Assembly (NCBI GenBank): GCA_026410415.1
Contig: JAPMLR010000003.1
Location: 310,001 to 374,000 of the forward strand
Source of the DNA: Denitratimonas yunnanensis (SeqCode)
GTDB lineage: Bacteria > Pseudomonadota > Gammaproteobacteria > Xanthomonadales > Xanthomonadaceae
DNA length: 64,000 bases
Reading direction: 5' to 3'
The translations under genes were made by a program, and so were the position numbers. The notes below the pieces were generated by a model that did not search any database, was not told the DNA's origin, and saw only the letters and a list, made by a program, of their open reading frames with translations. This document shows positions 49,347-59,080 of this stretch, piece after piece. The first letter of the stretch is position 1. Each line of letters starts with the position of its first letter.

Positions 49347-51713
49347 TCACCGCAGGACGCGGATATCGATGTAGGCGTAGCGGCCGTGGCTGTCGATGGC
49401 GAGCAGGCGTTGCGGGCCGGTTTGGTCGAAGCGCAACTGGACGGGAGCATCGTTGCGGCTGCCGGCGATACGGCGCCCATCGATCAGCCAATCGACATCA
49501 TCGATGGCACCCAGTGCCCGCACGCTGACTTCCGGTGCGTCGGCGCGGTTGGACGGGCTTCGCAACACGGTGCCATCCACGATGCCGGCGATGCGCAGGG
49601 TGCGCATGGGTTCGGCGGGGGCAGTGCAGTCGCTCGCCAACGGAGGCAATGTGGCCTGACGGCGTTCAGCCCGAGTCAGCCACGGATGCACCAGCGCTGG
49701 CCACGGCGCAATGCTGGATAGTGATTCGGCATGTTGCGCGCTGCATGCGCCGGCAAGGCGGTGCCCGGTGATTGCATCGCGGCGATAAGTGATCGGTGCC
49801 GGCGCGGGTTGATTGGCGCTGGGCAAGGTGGGGGGCACGGTGCCGTCCAGGATCCATGCCGCATGACGACGGACACAGTGAGCTGGGTCGGTGGTGCTCT
49901 CGCGCTGTCCCAGCGGCCAGCAGATGGTGTCGATGGCGACGCTGGATGGCATCGGCTGTGCGGTGGCGCGCAGGGTGCGGGGCAGGACATCGTTGATCGC
50001 GAACAGGAGTGGCAAGGCGGTGATGGCGCCGTATTGGCCGGGAAGTGGGGTGCCATCGGGCCGGCCGATCCAGACCCCGATGGTGGCACCCGGCGCGGCG
50101 GCGATGGCCCAGGCATCGCGGAATCCGTAGCTGGTGCCGGTTTTCCACGCGAGCGACGCACGGCGCGACGTATCCACGCGCTCATCCAGTGCGCCGGGAC
50201 GCGCGTTTTCGGCCAGCATTTGTCGCACGATCCATGCGGCACCGGGCGAAAACAGTCGGCGTTCTTCCAGTGGCGCATCGGCGGACAAACGTGGCCGTGC
50301 CGCGAGTCCGTCGCGGTGCAGGGCGGCGTAGATGCCGACGAGATCTTCCAGACGCGCTTCCGTTCCCCCCAGAATCAAGGCCAGCGTCGGTTCCGCGCCG
50401 CGTGGCAGTCGCAAGGGTGTGCCGGCGTGGGCGAGGCGGGCGGAAAATCGGGCCGGGCCGATGGCATCCAGCAACGCCACGGCCGGAACATTGAGCGATT
50501 GCTGGAGGGCTTCACGTGCGCTGATCGGGCCGCGGAAGCGCTCGTCGAAGTTGCCGGGGCGGTACTTGCCGAACTCCTGCGGCGCATCCACCAGCAGACT
50601 TTCGGAGTGGATCAATCCGTCATCCAGCGCCATGCCGTAGAGGAACGGCTTGAGCGTGGAACCGGGCGAACGCCACGCGCGGGCCATGTCGACATGACCG
50701 AAGCTGGCGTCGTCTCCGAACCGCGCGGCGCCGACGTAAGCGCGTACCTGCATCGTTCGGGTGTCGGTGACGATGACCGCGGCCGATGTTCGCGGCGGCA
50801 GGCGTTCCACCCAATCGGCGACACGGGCTTCGATCCGGGATTGGAGGTCGGCATCGAGCGTGGTTTCGATGCGCCGCGCACGCGGATGCGCGCTGCGCAG
50901 GCGCTGCGCAGCGAGTGCGGCCAATTGCGGGATCTGGAGTTGTCGGGCGACGACGTTTTCCCGCCGCGCGTCGGCAGCGGTGGTTTCATCCCACGCGCGC
51001 TGCGCGACCATGCGGACGAGCACCTTGTCGCGTGCTGTCCGGGCACGTTCCGGCCAGCGATCCGGGCGCAGTCGGCTCGGCGCCTGCGGCAACACGGCGA
51101 GCAACGCCGCTTCGGCGTGCGACAGCTCCGCTGCGGGTTTGCCGAGATAGCCGTAACTGGCTGCCTGCACGCCTTGCAGCGTGCCGCCGAACGGGGCGTA
51201 GTTGAGGTACAGCGTCAGGATCTCGCGCTTGTCCAGATGCCATTCCAACTGCAGTGCGCGCAGCATTTGCCGGATCTTGCCAATCCCGGTGTGCGGGATG
51301 GGCTCGATCAGGCGTGCCACCTGCATCGTCAGTGTCGAGCCGCCCGAGACGATCTCGCGATGCCACACGGCCTGCATGACCGCGCGCCACATCGCCAGCG
51401 GATTGATGCCGCGATGGAGATGGAACCAGCGGTCTTCGTAGGTGAGCAGCGCTTCCAGATACAGCGGAGAAACATCCTCCGGTGTCACCGGATAGCGCCA
51501 CACGCCATCGCGATCGGCGAACGCGCGCAGCGGCGTCCCGTCGTGCGCGAGAACCACGCTGGCGGCATCGCGCTCGGCATCGGGCAGCGGCAGCGGGAAC
51601 AGGCGATCCAGCATGAATGCCACAAGCAGTGGCATCGCAAGCAAGGTCGGCAGAAGGGCGGTTCGGCGGCGCATCGTGGCGGCAAGACTGCCACGGTGCG
51701 CCGAAGGAATCAT
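49347..51713 (-). CDS. pbpC: Penicillin-binding protein 1C
   Basis: 788-residue class A PBP. One N-terminal membrane helix, a glycosyltransferase domain with catalytic Glu93 (TYEDRWFHLHRG) and GGSTLTMQVARL, then a transpeptidase domain with Ser352-Thr-Leu-Lys355 (SPGSTLKPFLYG), SLN, and KTGTSYGFRDAW. The C-terminal ~90 residues form the extra beta domain of PBP1C (BiPBP_C). The start is 51713 or Met 51674; neither has a clear ribosome site. The alpha-2-macroglobulin gene that often accompanies pbpC is not adjacent. Confidence 0.94.
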   Translation of the reverse strand: MIPSAHRGSLAATMRRRTALLPTLLAMPLLVAFMLDRLFPLPLPDAERDAASVVLAHDGTPLRAFADRDGVWRYPVTPEDVSPLYLEALLTYEDRWFHLHRGINPLAMWRAVMQAVWHREIVSGGSTLTMQVARLIEPIPHTGIGKIRQMLRALQLEWHLDKREILTLYLNYAPFGGTLQGVQAASYGYLGKPAAELSHAEAALLAVLPQAPSRLRPDRWPERARTARDKVLVRMVAQRAWDETTAADARRENVVARQLQIPQLAALAAQRLRSAHPRARRIETTLDADLQSRIEARVADWVERLPPRTSAAVIVTDTRTMQVRAYVGAARFGDDASFGHVDMARAWRSPGSTLKPFLYGMALDDGLIHSESLLVDAPQEFGKYRPGNFDERFRGPISAREALQQSLNVPAVALLDAIGPARFSARLAHAGTPLRLPRGAEPTLALILGGTEARLEDLVGIYAALHRDGLAARPRLSADAPLEERRLFSPGAAWIVRQMLAENARPGALDERVDTSRRASLAWKTGTSYGFRDAWAIAAAPGATIGVWIGRPDGTPLPGQYGAITALPLLFAINDVLPRTLRATAQPMPSSVAIDTICWPLGQRESTTDPAHCVRRHAAWILDGTVPPTLPSANQPAPAPITYRRDAITGHRLAGACSAQHAESLSSIAPWPALVHPWLTRAERRQATLPPLASDCTAPAEPMRTLRIAGIVDGTVLRSPSNRADAPEVSVRALGAIDDVDWLIDGRRIAGSRNDAPVQLRFDQTGPQRLLAIDSHGRYAYIDIRVLR

Positions 51714-51825
51714 GGCGAATTGCGGGCGAGGCGAACTGTGGCCTGAACTGGTGTTCGCAGGATGGTCGTCAGCACGCTGCGGCGCGCATAGTCTGATGGC
51801 ATCGGATCAGATGACGAGGTAACCC

Positions 51826-52263
51826 ATGCTCAGGAAGACGATCGCCACGGCCGCGGTTGCAGCGTTGACCCTGGCCGGCTGCGCTGCCCAGGATCGTGTC
51901 GCGCGGAGCGACACTGCCCGGGACTGTTTTTCCGCGACCTCGGTGCGCGGATTCACGCCTCTGGACGACACCACCGTCCGGTTGCAGGTCGGCATGCGCG
52001 ACACCTACGAGCTCAAGACGTTCGGCGTCTGTCCGGGCGTGGATTGGTCGCAATCCATCGGGTTGCGCACGCGTTCGGGCGCATCGTGGATCTGCACGCG
52101 CGATGCGATGAACGTGGAGATCATCCTCAACGACAGGACGGTGCCCGTCGGTCAGGAGCGTTGCCGCGTGCATTCGATCCGGAAGGTCGATCAGGACGAA
52201 CTGGACACGGAAAAGGCGCGCGAAGCCGAACTCCGCGCCGCCCGGAAAGCGTCCCGCCGCTGA
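51826..52263 (+). CDS. DUF6491-type lipoprotein
   Basis: 145 residues. Lipobox LAGC (Cys19); the mature part has four cysteines (RDCFSATSVRGF, FGVCPGVDW, WICTRDAM, ERCRVHSI) in the DUF6491 pattern, likely two disulfides, and ends in a charged helix. Function unknown. GAGGTAA precedes ATG 51826. Confidence 0.8.
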   Translation: MLRKTIATAAVAALTLAGCAAQDRVARSDTARDCFSATSVRGFTPLDDTTVRLQVGMRDTYELKTFGVCPGVDWSQSIGLRTRSGASWICTRDAMNVEIILNDRTVPVGQERCRVHSIRKVDQDELDTEKAREAELRAARKASRR

Positions 52264-52381
52264 GTCACGCGCCCACATCGCGTCCGTGCATCGTTCGATG
52301 GCACGCGCTGCCGTATGCTTGAAGCCTGCGCCGACGTCGCGGAAGACGACGCGGCAACGATTCAAGTTGGGGGAGGCGCGC

Positions 52382-53992
52382 GTGGCGACAAGGCAATCGG
52401 ACATCCTGATCATCGGCGGCGGGCTGGCCGGTATCGTTGCCGCACTGGAAGCGCTTCGTGCGGGCCAGCGCGTGACGCTGGTGGATCGCGACAGCCCTGA
52501 TCGGCTCGGCGGCTTGGCGCTTTGGGCATTCGGCGGGATGGCGCTGGTCGGCACGCCGCTGCAAAAAAAACGCGGCATTGTCGATTCACCGCAGATCGCA
52601 CTGGCCGACTGGCTGCGCTTCGGCGAGCTGGATCCGGGCGACATCTGGCCGATGCGCTGGGCCGAACGCTACGTCGAGCGATCCTGCCCCGATGTGCACG
52701 ATTGGCTGCGCGGCGAAGGCGTGTCGTTCATGCCGGCGGTCAATTGGGTCGAACGAGGCCGTGCGGGCGAGGGCAACAGCGTGCCTCGCTATCACATCGT
52801 CTGGGGCAGTTCGCGTGGCCTCACCCGACGCATGATCGACGCCATGCACGCGGCAGATTCCGCAGGGCGGTTGACGGTGCTGCATCGCCATCGCGTCACG
52901 ACCCTGGAACAGAGCGCGGGACGCCTGGCCGGCGCCGTCGCCATCAACGAGGTCACCGGTGAGGAAGTGCGTCTGCACGCGCCGGTGATCGTGCTGGCGA
53001 CGGGAGGCATCAACGGCAGCCATGAACAGGTGCGTGCCAACTGGCCCGCGGATCGACCGATGCCCACGGACATGCTCAACGGAGCGCATCCGTTTGCCGA
53101 TGGCGGGTTGCATCATCTGGCGGCTGATCAACTCGGTGCACGCATCACCCATGCCGGAGAAATGTGGAATTACGCTGCTGGATTCCCGCATCCGTTTCCG
53201 CATTTTCCCGGGCATGGCTTGTCGATGATTCCCTGCAAGTCGGCATTGTGGCTTGACCATTCGGGGCGCCGTATCGGTCCGGAGCCACTGGTGACGGGCT
53301 TTGACACGCATTGGTTGTGTCAGCGCGTGGCCGAACAGGAGAAGCCGTGGACCTGGCAACTGCTGAACTGGCGCATTGCCATCAAGGAGTTCGCGATCTC
53401 CGGCGCCGAACACAATCCGCGCATCCGCGACCGTCAATTCGGGCGGTTCCTGATCGAAACCCTGTTGGGCAACCATCGTCTGGTGCGGCAGATGCAGCGC
53501 GAAAGCGAGGACTTCCTCGTCGATGACACGCTCGCCGGGCTCGCGGCGCAGATGAACGCGCTGACCGCGTCGCATGATGTGGATCCTGCGGCATTGCAGG
53601 CGACGGTGAATCGGTTCGATGCACATTTCGCACCCGGTGCGAATCCGGAGCAGGACGAACAGGTGCGACGCATCCTGCATGCCAGACAGTGGGCCCCCGA
53701 TCGCCTGCGTACCTGCAAGCCGGCACCGCTGCAGAAGCCGGGCGCCGGCCCGTACATCGCCATCCGTGCCCGGCTGATCACGCGCAAGAGTCTGGGCGGG
53801 CTGCGTACCGATCTTCGGAGCCGCGTGCTGGATGCCCACGACCAACCCATCGATGGGCTGTACTGCGTGGGCGAAGCGGCCGGCTTCGGCGGTGGGGGTG
53901 CCAATGGCAAGCGGTCCTTGGAAGGCACGTTTCTGCCCGGCTGCATCCTGACCGCACGGGCCGCCGTGCGATCCATCGCCGGCAAGGAGTAA
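52382..53992 (+). CDS. FAD-binding dehydrogenase (3-ketosteroid dehydrogenase/fumarate reductase superfamily)
   Basis: 536 residues. FAD motif DILIIGGGLAGIVAAL near the N terminus, a second dinucleotide-type strand PVIVLATGGINGSHE, and a C-terminal FAD segment (GLYCVGEAAGFGGGGANGKR, SLEGTFLPGCILTARA). This layout is that of bacterial 'FAD-binding dehydrogenases' distantly related to KstD; the substrate is not predictable. GTG at 52382 is chosen because GGGGGAGG lies 6 bp before it. The next gene starts 4 bp after its stop, so it heads a three-gene operon. Confidence 0.85.
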   Translation: MATRQSDILIIGGGLAGIVAALEALRAGQRVTLVDRDSPDRLGGLALWAFGGMALVGTPLQKKRGIVDSPQIALADWLRFGELDPGDIWPMRWAERYVERSCPDVHDWLRGEGVSFMPAVNWVERGRAGEGNSVPRYHIVWGSSRGLTRRMIDAMHAADSAGRLTVLHRHRVTTLEQSAGRLAGAVAINEVTGEEVRLHAPVIVLATGGINGSHEQVRANWPADRPMPTDMLNGAHPFADGGLHHLAADQLGARITHAGEMWNYAAGFPHPFPHFPGHGLSMIPCKSALWLDHSGRRIGPEPLVTGFDTHWLCQRVAEQEKPWTWQLLNWRIAIKEFAISGAEHNPRIRDRQFGRFLIETLLGNHRLVRQMQRESEDFLVDDTLAGLAAQMNALTASHDVDPAALQATVNRFDAHFAPGANPEQDEQVRRILHARQWAPDRLRTCKPAPLQKPGAGPYIAIRARLITRKSLGGLRTDLRSRVLDAHDQPIDGLYCVGEAAGFGGGGANGKRSLEGTFLPGCILTARAAVRSIAGKE

Positions 53993-53996
53993 TGCC

Positions 53997-55181
53997 GTGG
54001 GCCTGCCTTCCACCGCTGCCGATTACCGCGCGCTCGCTCAACGTCGTTTGCCGCGATTCTTGTTTGACTACGTGGATGGGGGAGCCGGCGACGAACGCAC
54101 GTTGAAGGCCAATGTCGATGATTTCGCGCGCCTGCGATTGCGTCAGCGTGTGTTGGTGGATGTGGACGGCGTAGACACGAGGTCCACGCTCGCCGGTGAG
54201 GCATGTTCGCTGCCGCTGGCGCTCGCTCCCATTGGGCTTGCAGGCATGATGGCGAGGCGCGGCGAGGCACAGGCCGCGCGTGTTGCGGAAGCGGCTGGCG
54301 TGCCTTTCACGTTGTCCACCGTGGGCATTTGTCCGCTGGCGGAGGTGCGCGCGGCGCGCAGCACGCCGTTCTGGTTCCAGCTCTACATGCTGCGTGATCG
54401 CGGTGTGGTGTCCGCGTTGCTGGATGACGCCTGGGCCGCCGGTTGCAGAACGCTGGTGTTCACGGTGGATCTGCCGTTGCCCGGTTTGCGCCACCGCGAT
54501 ACTCGCAACGGACTGGAAGCGCGCGGCGTTGCTGGCGCACTCCTGCGTTTGCGGCAAGTGTTGGCGCGGCCCGGCTGGGTGCGCGATGTCGCGCTGGGCG
54601 GCAAGCCCTTGCGATTCGGTTCTCTTTCCTCCCAGGTGCCCGATGCGAACAACCTGGATGCCTTCAAGGCCTGGGTCGATTCGCAGTTTGATCCCGGCGT
54701 GACGTGGCGCGATATCGAATGGCTGCGTACCCGCTGGCAAGGGCGCCTGCTGCTGAAAGGTATCCTCGATGTGGAGGACGCGGGCACTGCCGTGGACATC
54801 GGTGCGGATGGCATCGTGGTGTCCAACCATGGCGGGCGGCAGCTCGACTCGGTCGCATCGTCGATTTCGATGCTGTCCGCAATCGCGCAGGTCGTGGGCA
54901 CACGCACGGAAATCCTGATCGACGGAGGTGTTCGTGGCGGCACAGATATCTTCAAGGCGCTCGCACTCGGTGCCAATGGCGTATTGATCGGGCGCCCGTG
55001 GGTATGGGCATTGGCCGGGGCCGGGGCGGACGGCTTGCACCATTACCTGACGATGCTGCAGCGGGAATTGCATCTGGTCATGACCTTCGCCGGCGTCACT
55101 CGAATTTCCGATATCGACGCATCCTGCCTGGATGCCGTTTCTCTTTACCAGCTGGCAGCTGCCGGCGCCCCTTCGCTTTGA
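53997..55181 (+). CDS. FMN-dependent 2-hydroxyacid dehydrogenase (LldD/MdlB-like)
   Basis: 394-residue TIM-barrel flavoprotein of the L-lactate dehydrogenase/glycolate oxidase/mandelate dehydrogenase family, oxidising an (S)-2-hydroxyacid to a 2-oxoacid. Catalytic His near 278 in VVSNHGGRQLDSV; FMN-binding ILIDGGVRGGTDIFKALALG; substrate-binding YVDGGAGDERT. GTG start at 53997 with AAGGAG 8 bp upstream. Neighbours: a FAD dehydrogenase 4 bp upstream and a ThDP decarboxylase-like gene 13 bp downstream, an order suggesting a mandelate-like pathway. Confidence 0.88.
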   Translation: MGLPSTAADYRALAQRRLPRFLFDYVDGGAGDERTLKANVDDFARLRLRQRVLVDVDGVDTRSTLAGEACSLPLALAPIGLAGMMARRGEAQAARVAEAAGVPFTLSTVGICPLAEVRAARSTPFWFQLYMLRDRGVVSALLDDAWAAGCRTLVFTVDLPLPGLRHRDTRNGLEARGVAGALLRLRQVLARPGWVRDVALGGKPLRFGSLSSQVPDANNLDAFKAWVDSQFDPGVTWRDIEWLRTRWQGRLLLKGILDVEDAGTAVDIGADGIVVSNHGGRQLDSVASSISMLSAIAQVVGTRTEILIDGGVRGGTDIFKALALGANGVLIGRPWVWALAGAGADGLHHYLTMLQRELHLVMTFAGVTRISDIDASCLDAVSLYQLAAAGAPSL

Positions 55182-55194
55182 TAGGAGCCTGCCC

Positions 55195-56850
55195 ATGAAT
55201 GGCGCACAAGCCTTGATGAAAACTCTGGCCGATGCTGGTGTCGAAGTCTGCTTTTCCAACCCCGGCACATCTGAGATGCATTTCGTCGCTGCGCTCGACA
55301 GCGAACCACGGATGCGTGCCGTGCTGGCGCTGTTCGAGGGCGTCGCAACCGGCGCGGCGGACGGGTACGCGCGCATGGCCGACAAGCCCGCGGCCACTTT
55401 GTTGCACCTGGGATGCGGACTGGGAAACGGACTGGCGAATTTGCACAACGCCCGCAAAGGCAAGGTGCCCGTCGTCAACATCGTCGGCGACCACGCGACG
55501 TATCACGTGAAGTTTGACGCGCAGCTTCAGTCCGACATCGAAACCGTCGCCCGAAATGTCTCGCCGAATTTCGTTCGCACCTCCAGTACTACGGCGCAGC
55601 TCAGTCAGGACGTGGTGGATGCGATCGTCGCTGCGCGTGGGTTGCCGGGACAGGTGGCGACGTTGATCCTGCCGGCCGATGTCTCCTGGGGCGAAGGTGG
55701 CGTGCCGTGCCCGCCACCGCCGATGGTCGCGCCGCCGGCGGCCGGCGATGAGGTGATCGCAGCCGTGGCAACGGCCATCCGCTCCGGTACTCAAGTGGCG
55801 ATGCTGCTGGGTGGACGCGCGCTGCGCGAGCCGGCATTGCTGGCGGCCGCGCGGATCGCGCAGCAGCATGGGGTCAGACTGTTCGCCGAAACCTTCCCGA
55901 CGCGGATGGAGCGTGGCGCCGGCTTGCCGCCGGTGGAGCGCATCGCCTACATGGCGGAGCTGGCGAGCGTGCAACTGACGGGGCACTCGCACCTGATCCT
56001 CGTGGACACGAAGTCGCCGGTTTCGTTTTTCGCCTATCCGGGAAAGAAGAGCGACCTGGTGCCTGAGGGTTGCGAGGTCATCACCCTCGCATCGCCTTCA
56101 CAGGATGCCGCAGGCAGCCTCGAAAAGCTCGCGCAGGCGTTGGACGCAACACGTGCCACGCCTGCATTGCAGCACTTCCTGCGGCCGTCGCGTCCACGCG
56201 GACGCTTGAATGCGGCCAAGGTCTGCAAGGCAGTGGGACACCTGTTGCCCGAGAACGCCATCCTCATCGACGAGGGCATCACCTCGACCCTGATGCTGGC
56301 CGCGTTGACGGCCGGCGCGCCGCGCCATGACTTCATCACGTTGACTGGAGGTGCCATCGGTCAGGGATTGCCGAATGCCGTCGGTGCCGCCGTGGCCTGT
56401 CCGGATCGCCCGGTGATTGCGCTGATCGGCGATGGCACGGCGATGTACACGATCCAGTCGCTGTGGACGATGGCGCGCGAGAAGCTCGACGTCACTGCCA
56501 TCATTTTCAACAACGCATCGTATTCCGTGCTCAACGTGGAGCTGGATCGCGTCGGGGCGGAGCAGGGCGGCGCCAAGGCCAAGTCGCAGCTGGACTTGCA
56601 TGGCCCGGTGCTGGATTTCGCGCGACTGGCTCAAGGTATGGGCGTACACGCGGCACGCGCCGACAGCAGCGAGGCATTCTGCAAGGCGTTCGAGTACGCA
56701 CTGGCCCATCGCGGGCCGCATCTGATCGAAGCGGTGGTGCCCGAGGCCTTGAATCGCACCAAGCGCAAGGTATTGCCGTGGCTGCTCAAGTCGCTGCCGA
56801 ACCTGCCGCAAGGCGCCGCGCAACTGATCAAGCGGAAGATCGCGCCATGA
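55195..56850 (+). CDS. Thiamine-diphosphate enzyme, acetolactate synthase/benzoylformate decarboxylase-like
   Basis: 551 residues with the three-domain ThDP-enzyme layout. Glu48 (ALFEGVATGAADGYARMA) activates the thiamine ring; the ThDP-Mg motif starts at GDG 412 (IGDGTAMYTIQSLWTM, IIFNNASYSVLN). GDHATYH has the His pair region of decarboxylases such as MdlC. It could decarboxylate a 2-oxoacid to an aldehyde or join two substrates; sequence does not decide. TAGGAG 7 bp before ATG 55195. Operon partner of the FMN 2-hydroxyacid oxidase upstream. Confidence 0.85.
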   Translation: MNGAQALMKTLADAGVEVCFSNPGTSEMHFVAALDSEPRMRAVLALFEGVATGAADGYARMADKPAATLLHLGCGLGNGLANLHNARKGKVPVVNIVGDHATYHVKFDAQLQSDIETVARNVSPNFVRTSSTTAQLSQDVVDAIVAARGLPGQVATLILPADVSWGEGGVPCPPPPMVAPPAAGDEVIAAVATAIRSGTQVAMLLGGRALREPALLAAARIAQQHGVRLFAETFPTRMERGAGLPPVERIAYMAELASVQLTGHSHLILVDTKSPVSFFAYPGKKSDLVPEGCEVITLASPSQDAAGSLEKLAQALDATRATPALQHFLRPSRPRGRLNAAKVCKAVGHLLPENAILIDEGITSTLMLAALTAGAPRHDFITLTGGAIGQGLPNAVGAAVACPDRPVIALIGDGTAMYTIQSLWTMAREKLDVTAIIFNNASYSVLNVELDRVGAEQGGAKAKSQLDLHGPVLDFARLAQGMGVHAARADSSEAFCKAFEYALAHRGPHLIEAVVPEALNRTKRKVLPWLLKSLPNLPQGAAQLIKRKIAP

Positions 56851-57004
56851 CGATCATGGTGCAGGCGAAAGGTGGAAACGAAATCAGGGGCTTGATGCAA
56901 TGACCGCGTTGCGTGAAGTCGGTCCGGCCTCTGTCGGAAGCCCGCCTTCATGACCATTCACCATGGATCGGTCAGCCACGATGTCCCGGTATGGCTGGCT
57001 GCAT

Positions 57005-57043
57005 GAAACCGACCGATCCACCATCGGCGGATCGGTCGGTTTC
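57005..57043. terminator. Strong bidirectional hairpin
   Basis: Perfect 15-bp inverted repeat GAAACCGACCGATCC / GGATCGGTCGGTTTC between the convergent ThDP-enzyme gene and the gene at 57075-57620. T-tracts are only three bases long on each side. The rest of this 224-bp gap holds no convincing gene. Confidence 0.75.
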
Positions 57044-57074
57044 CTTTGGCAGGTGATTCCATCCAGTGACGGAA

Positions 57075-57620
57075 TCAGCCCCTGCGGCGCAGGAACATCA
57101 TGCCACCCATCGCTGCGAGGAGGGCCAGCAAGGTGAGACTGGTGGGCGAGCCAGCGGGCACATTGGTCGGTGAGAAATGTGCGGCACCCGCACACTCGTC
57201 CACGGGCACGAAGGGATCGGATGTGAACAACGATGTGGATCCATCACTGTCAACGATGTAGACGCCCACGCCACTGGCGCTGGTCAGGTAGGGGCCGAAG
57301 AAGCCCAGGATTTCATTGAAGGAAATGGTATCGCCTACCGGCACATCGACCTGGGCCGAATCCATCAGGGTCCCGTCGTCCCAGAGTTCGAGGGTGATGA
57401 AATCCATGCCATCACCCTGATCCGTTGTTCCGGTGACGGAGCCGGCAATGGTGATGTCCGTTCGCTCGCAGGTCTGGACCCCGGTGACCGTGACACTTTC
57501 CGTGGAAGCCTTGGCAGTGGCGATCTGGGTTGAATGTGGTGCGTTGCGATTGGTGGAGGCGAGGCCGGTCGACGTGACCAATATGAGAGAAAGAGCGAAC
57601 AGGAGTCGGGATGCGGTCAT
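57075..57620 (-). CDS. Exported protein with C-terminal sorting-like signal
   Basis: 181 residues. Signal peptide (MTASRLLFALSLILVTSTGL), a single beta-rich domain with two cysteines (VQTCERTDI, PVDECAGAAH), then VPAGSPTSLTLLALLAAMGG and MMFLRRRG: a motif, a hydrophobic helix and a basic tail, the layout of exosortase substrates. The motif differs from the IPTLxxWG consensus of exosortase H (Pro and Thr/Ser kept, Trp-Gly absent). It may be a divergent substrate of the enzyme at 22047-22586 or simply membrane-anchored. Start at 57620 gives the signal peptide. Confidence 0.75.
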   Translation of the reverse strand: MTASRLLFALSLILVTSTGLASTNRNAPHSTQIATAKASTESVTVTGVQTCERTDITIAGSVTGTTDQGDGMDFITLELWDDGTLMDSAQVDVPVGDTISFNEILGFFGPYLTSASGVGVYIVDSDGSTSLFTSDPFVPVDECAGAAHFSPTNVPAGSPTSLTLLALLAAMGGMMFLRRRG

Positions 57621-57704
57621 TGGTAATGTCCATTGATTAGTTGTAGGTGTTTCTTGATCCCGCGACAGAAACGGCGCCACAGGTTCGCGGTATGCATGAT
57701 ATTA

Positions 57705-57720
57705 CGTGATTGGAATCACG
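57705..57720. promoter_or_regulatory. Palindrome CGTGATTGGAATCACG
   Basis: Perfect 7-bp inverted repeat with a 2-bp centre, just upstream of a minus-strand TAATAT (57699-57704) that could be the -10 of the exported-protein gene. The wider 398-bp gap (57621-58018) also holds a palindrome CCGGGAGC-G-GCTCCCGG (57904-57920) and the TGATATC element; no gene is apparent in it. Confidence 0.4.
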
Positions 57721-57973
57721 CTTGGTAGCGCTTGTCGCTTCGTGCCATCGATGGATGATTCCGGCCGCACCGATTTCATGTGGTGGAAGGGCGGTTGCAG
57801 TGATCGTTTGTTGATGCGTCTGTCGGGGACTCAGGAGCGCGACTGAGCGAGCGCATCGTCTGGCGCAGTAGTCGCCCCATTCCACGACGAGGTCCCCGCC
57901 ATCCCGGGAGCGGCTCCCGGTCCGTGCGGCACATCCGGCGGTCACATCCCGACGCAAACCATGTCTTGTAAAT

Positions 57974-57991
57974 TGATATCAATGTGATATC
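57974..57991 (+). promoter_or_regulatory. Tandem TGATATC sites before the SPFH operon
   Basis: Two TGATATC sites start 11 bp apart (57974 and 57985), 28 bp before the SPFH start. The first overlaps a possible -35 (TTGATA). One-turn spacing of half-palindromes fits a ribbon-helix-helix repressor; such a protein is encoded in the operon. Confidence 0.6.
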
Positions 57992-58018
57992 TTTTATCCA
58001 CAATCTGCGGAGGTCGTC

Positions 58019-58882
58019 ATGCGTGAGATATCGAAGGGGTCGGTAGCGGGTATCCCGATGCTGCTGGGACTTGTTGTTGGCGGGCTGGCGCTGATCGCGT
58101 TGTTCGTTCATGCCGTCAACACGGATGCGAAGGCACTGGTGGTTCTGACGGTGCTGGGTGGCGTGGCGTGGATGATCAGCCTGGGTGGGTTCTACACGCT
58201 CGAGCCCAATCAGGCCGGTGTGCTGAGCCTGTTCGGCAAGTACATGGGTACGGTCAAGGACACCGGGCTGCGTTGGAACAATCCGTTTTTTTCCGCCAAG
58301 AAGGTGTCGCTGCGGGTACGCAACTTCGAGAGCGGCAAGCTCAAGGTCAACGAGCTGGATGGCAGCCCGATCGAGATCGCGGCGGTGATCGTCTGGCAAG
58401 TGGTGGACTCGGCCGAGGCGGTTTACAACGTGGATGATTACGAAAGTTACGTGCACATCCAGTCCGAATCGGCGCTGCGTGCGATGGCGTCCAGCTATCC
58501 CTACGATCAGCATGAAGACGGACAGATCGCGTTGCGCAGCCATCCGCAGGAGGTGTCCCAGTATCTCCAGGAGCAGATCGCCGAGCGCTTGGCGCGGGCC
58601 GGCGTGGAGGTGATCGAGGCACGCATCAGTCATCTGGCGTACGCACCGGAAATCGCGCAGGCGATGCTGCAGCGTCAGCAGGCCAATGCCGTGGTGGCGG
58701 CACGCACCCGCATCGTCTACGGCGCCGTCAGCATGGTGGAGATGGCGCTGAATGAGCTGAAAAAGAATGGTGTCGTCGAACTGGACGAGGAGCGCCGCGC
58801 CGCGATGGTCAGCAACCTGCTGGTCGTGCTGTGCTCGGATCGCGCCACGCAGCCGGTGGTGAACACCGGCTCACTCTATTGA
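58019..58882 (+). CDS. SPFH/Band 7 domain membrane protein
   Basis: 287 residues. Two N-terminal hydrophobic segments (about 12-32 and 41-58) are followed by the SPFH domain ([48 protein letters not shown]) and a helical part ([33 protein letters not shown]). SPFH proteins form membrane microdomain cages. GGAGG 5 bp before ATG 58019. Heads a five-gene operon with the Arc-like, DUF4177, hydrolase and PH genes. Confidence 0.92.
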   Translation: MREISKGSVAGIPMLLGLVVGGLALIALFVHAVNTDAKALVVLTVLGGVAWMISLGGFYTLEPNQAGVLSLFGKYMGTVKDTGLRWNNPFFSAKKVSLRVRNFESGKLKVNELDGSPIEIAAVIVWQVVDSAEAVYNVDDYESYVHIQSESALRAMASSYPYDQHEDGQIALRSHPQEVSQYLQEQIAERLARAGVEVIEARISHLAYAPEIAQAMLQRQQANAVVAARTRIVYGAVSMVEMALNELKKNGVVELDEERRAAMVSNLLVVLCSDRATQPVVNTGSLY

Positions 58883-58896
58883 CCAAGGCGCCGGGC

Positions 58897-59076
58897 GTGA
58901 GCGAGAAAAAGGCATACCCGCTGCGGATCAATGCCGAGGTGCTGGCCGCGATGCAGCGCTGGGCCGATGACGAGCTGCGTTCGCTCAATGCCCAGATCGA
59001 ATACGTGCTGCGCGATGCGCTGCGGCGTGCCAAACGGATCAAGCCCGCCACGCCCGCGCCTGAAGAAAAGGATTGA
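58897..59076 (+). CDS. Arc-type ribbon-helix-helix protein
   Basis: 59 residues: KAYPLRINAEVLAAMQRWAD is the Arc beta-strand and helix A, and LRSLNAQIEYVLRDALRRAK is helix B. GTG start at 58897, 14 bp after the SPFH stop, with AAGG upstream. It is a likely autoregulator acting at the tandem TGATATC sites. Confidence 0.82.
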   Translation: MSEKKAYPLRINAEVLAAMQRWADDELRSLNAQIEYVLRDALRRAKRIKPATPAPEEKD

Positions 59077-59080
59077 AACG

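Noticed and set aside
56847..56903. 18-codon frame overlapping the ThDP-enzyme stop (ATGA)
   Set aside because: No ribosome site, no conserved-looking feature, followed by terminator sequence.
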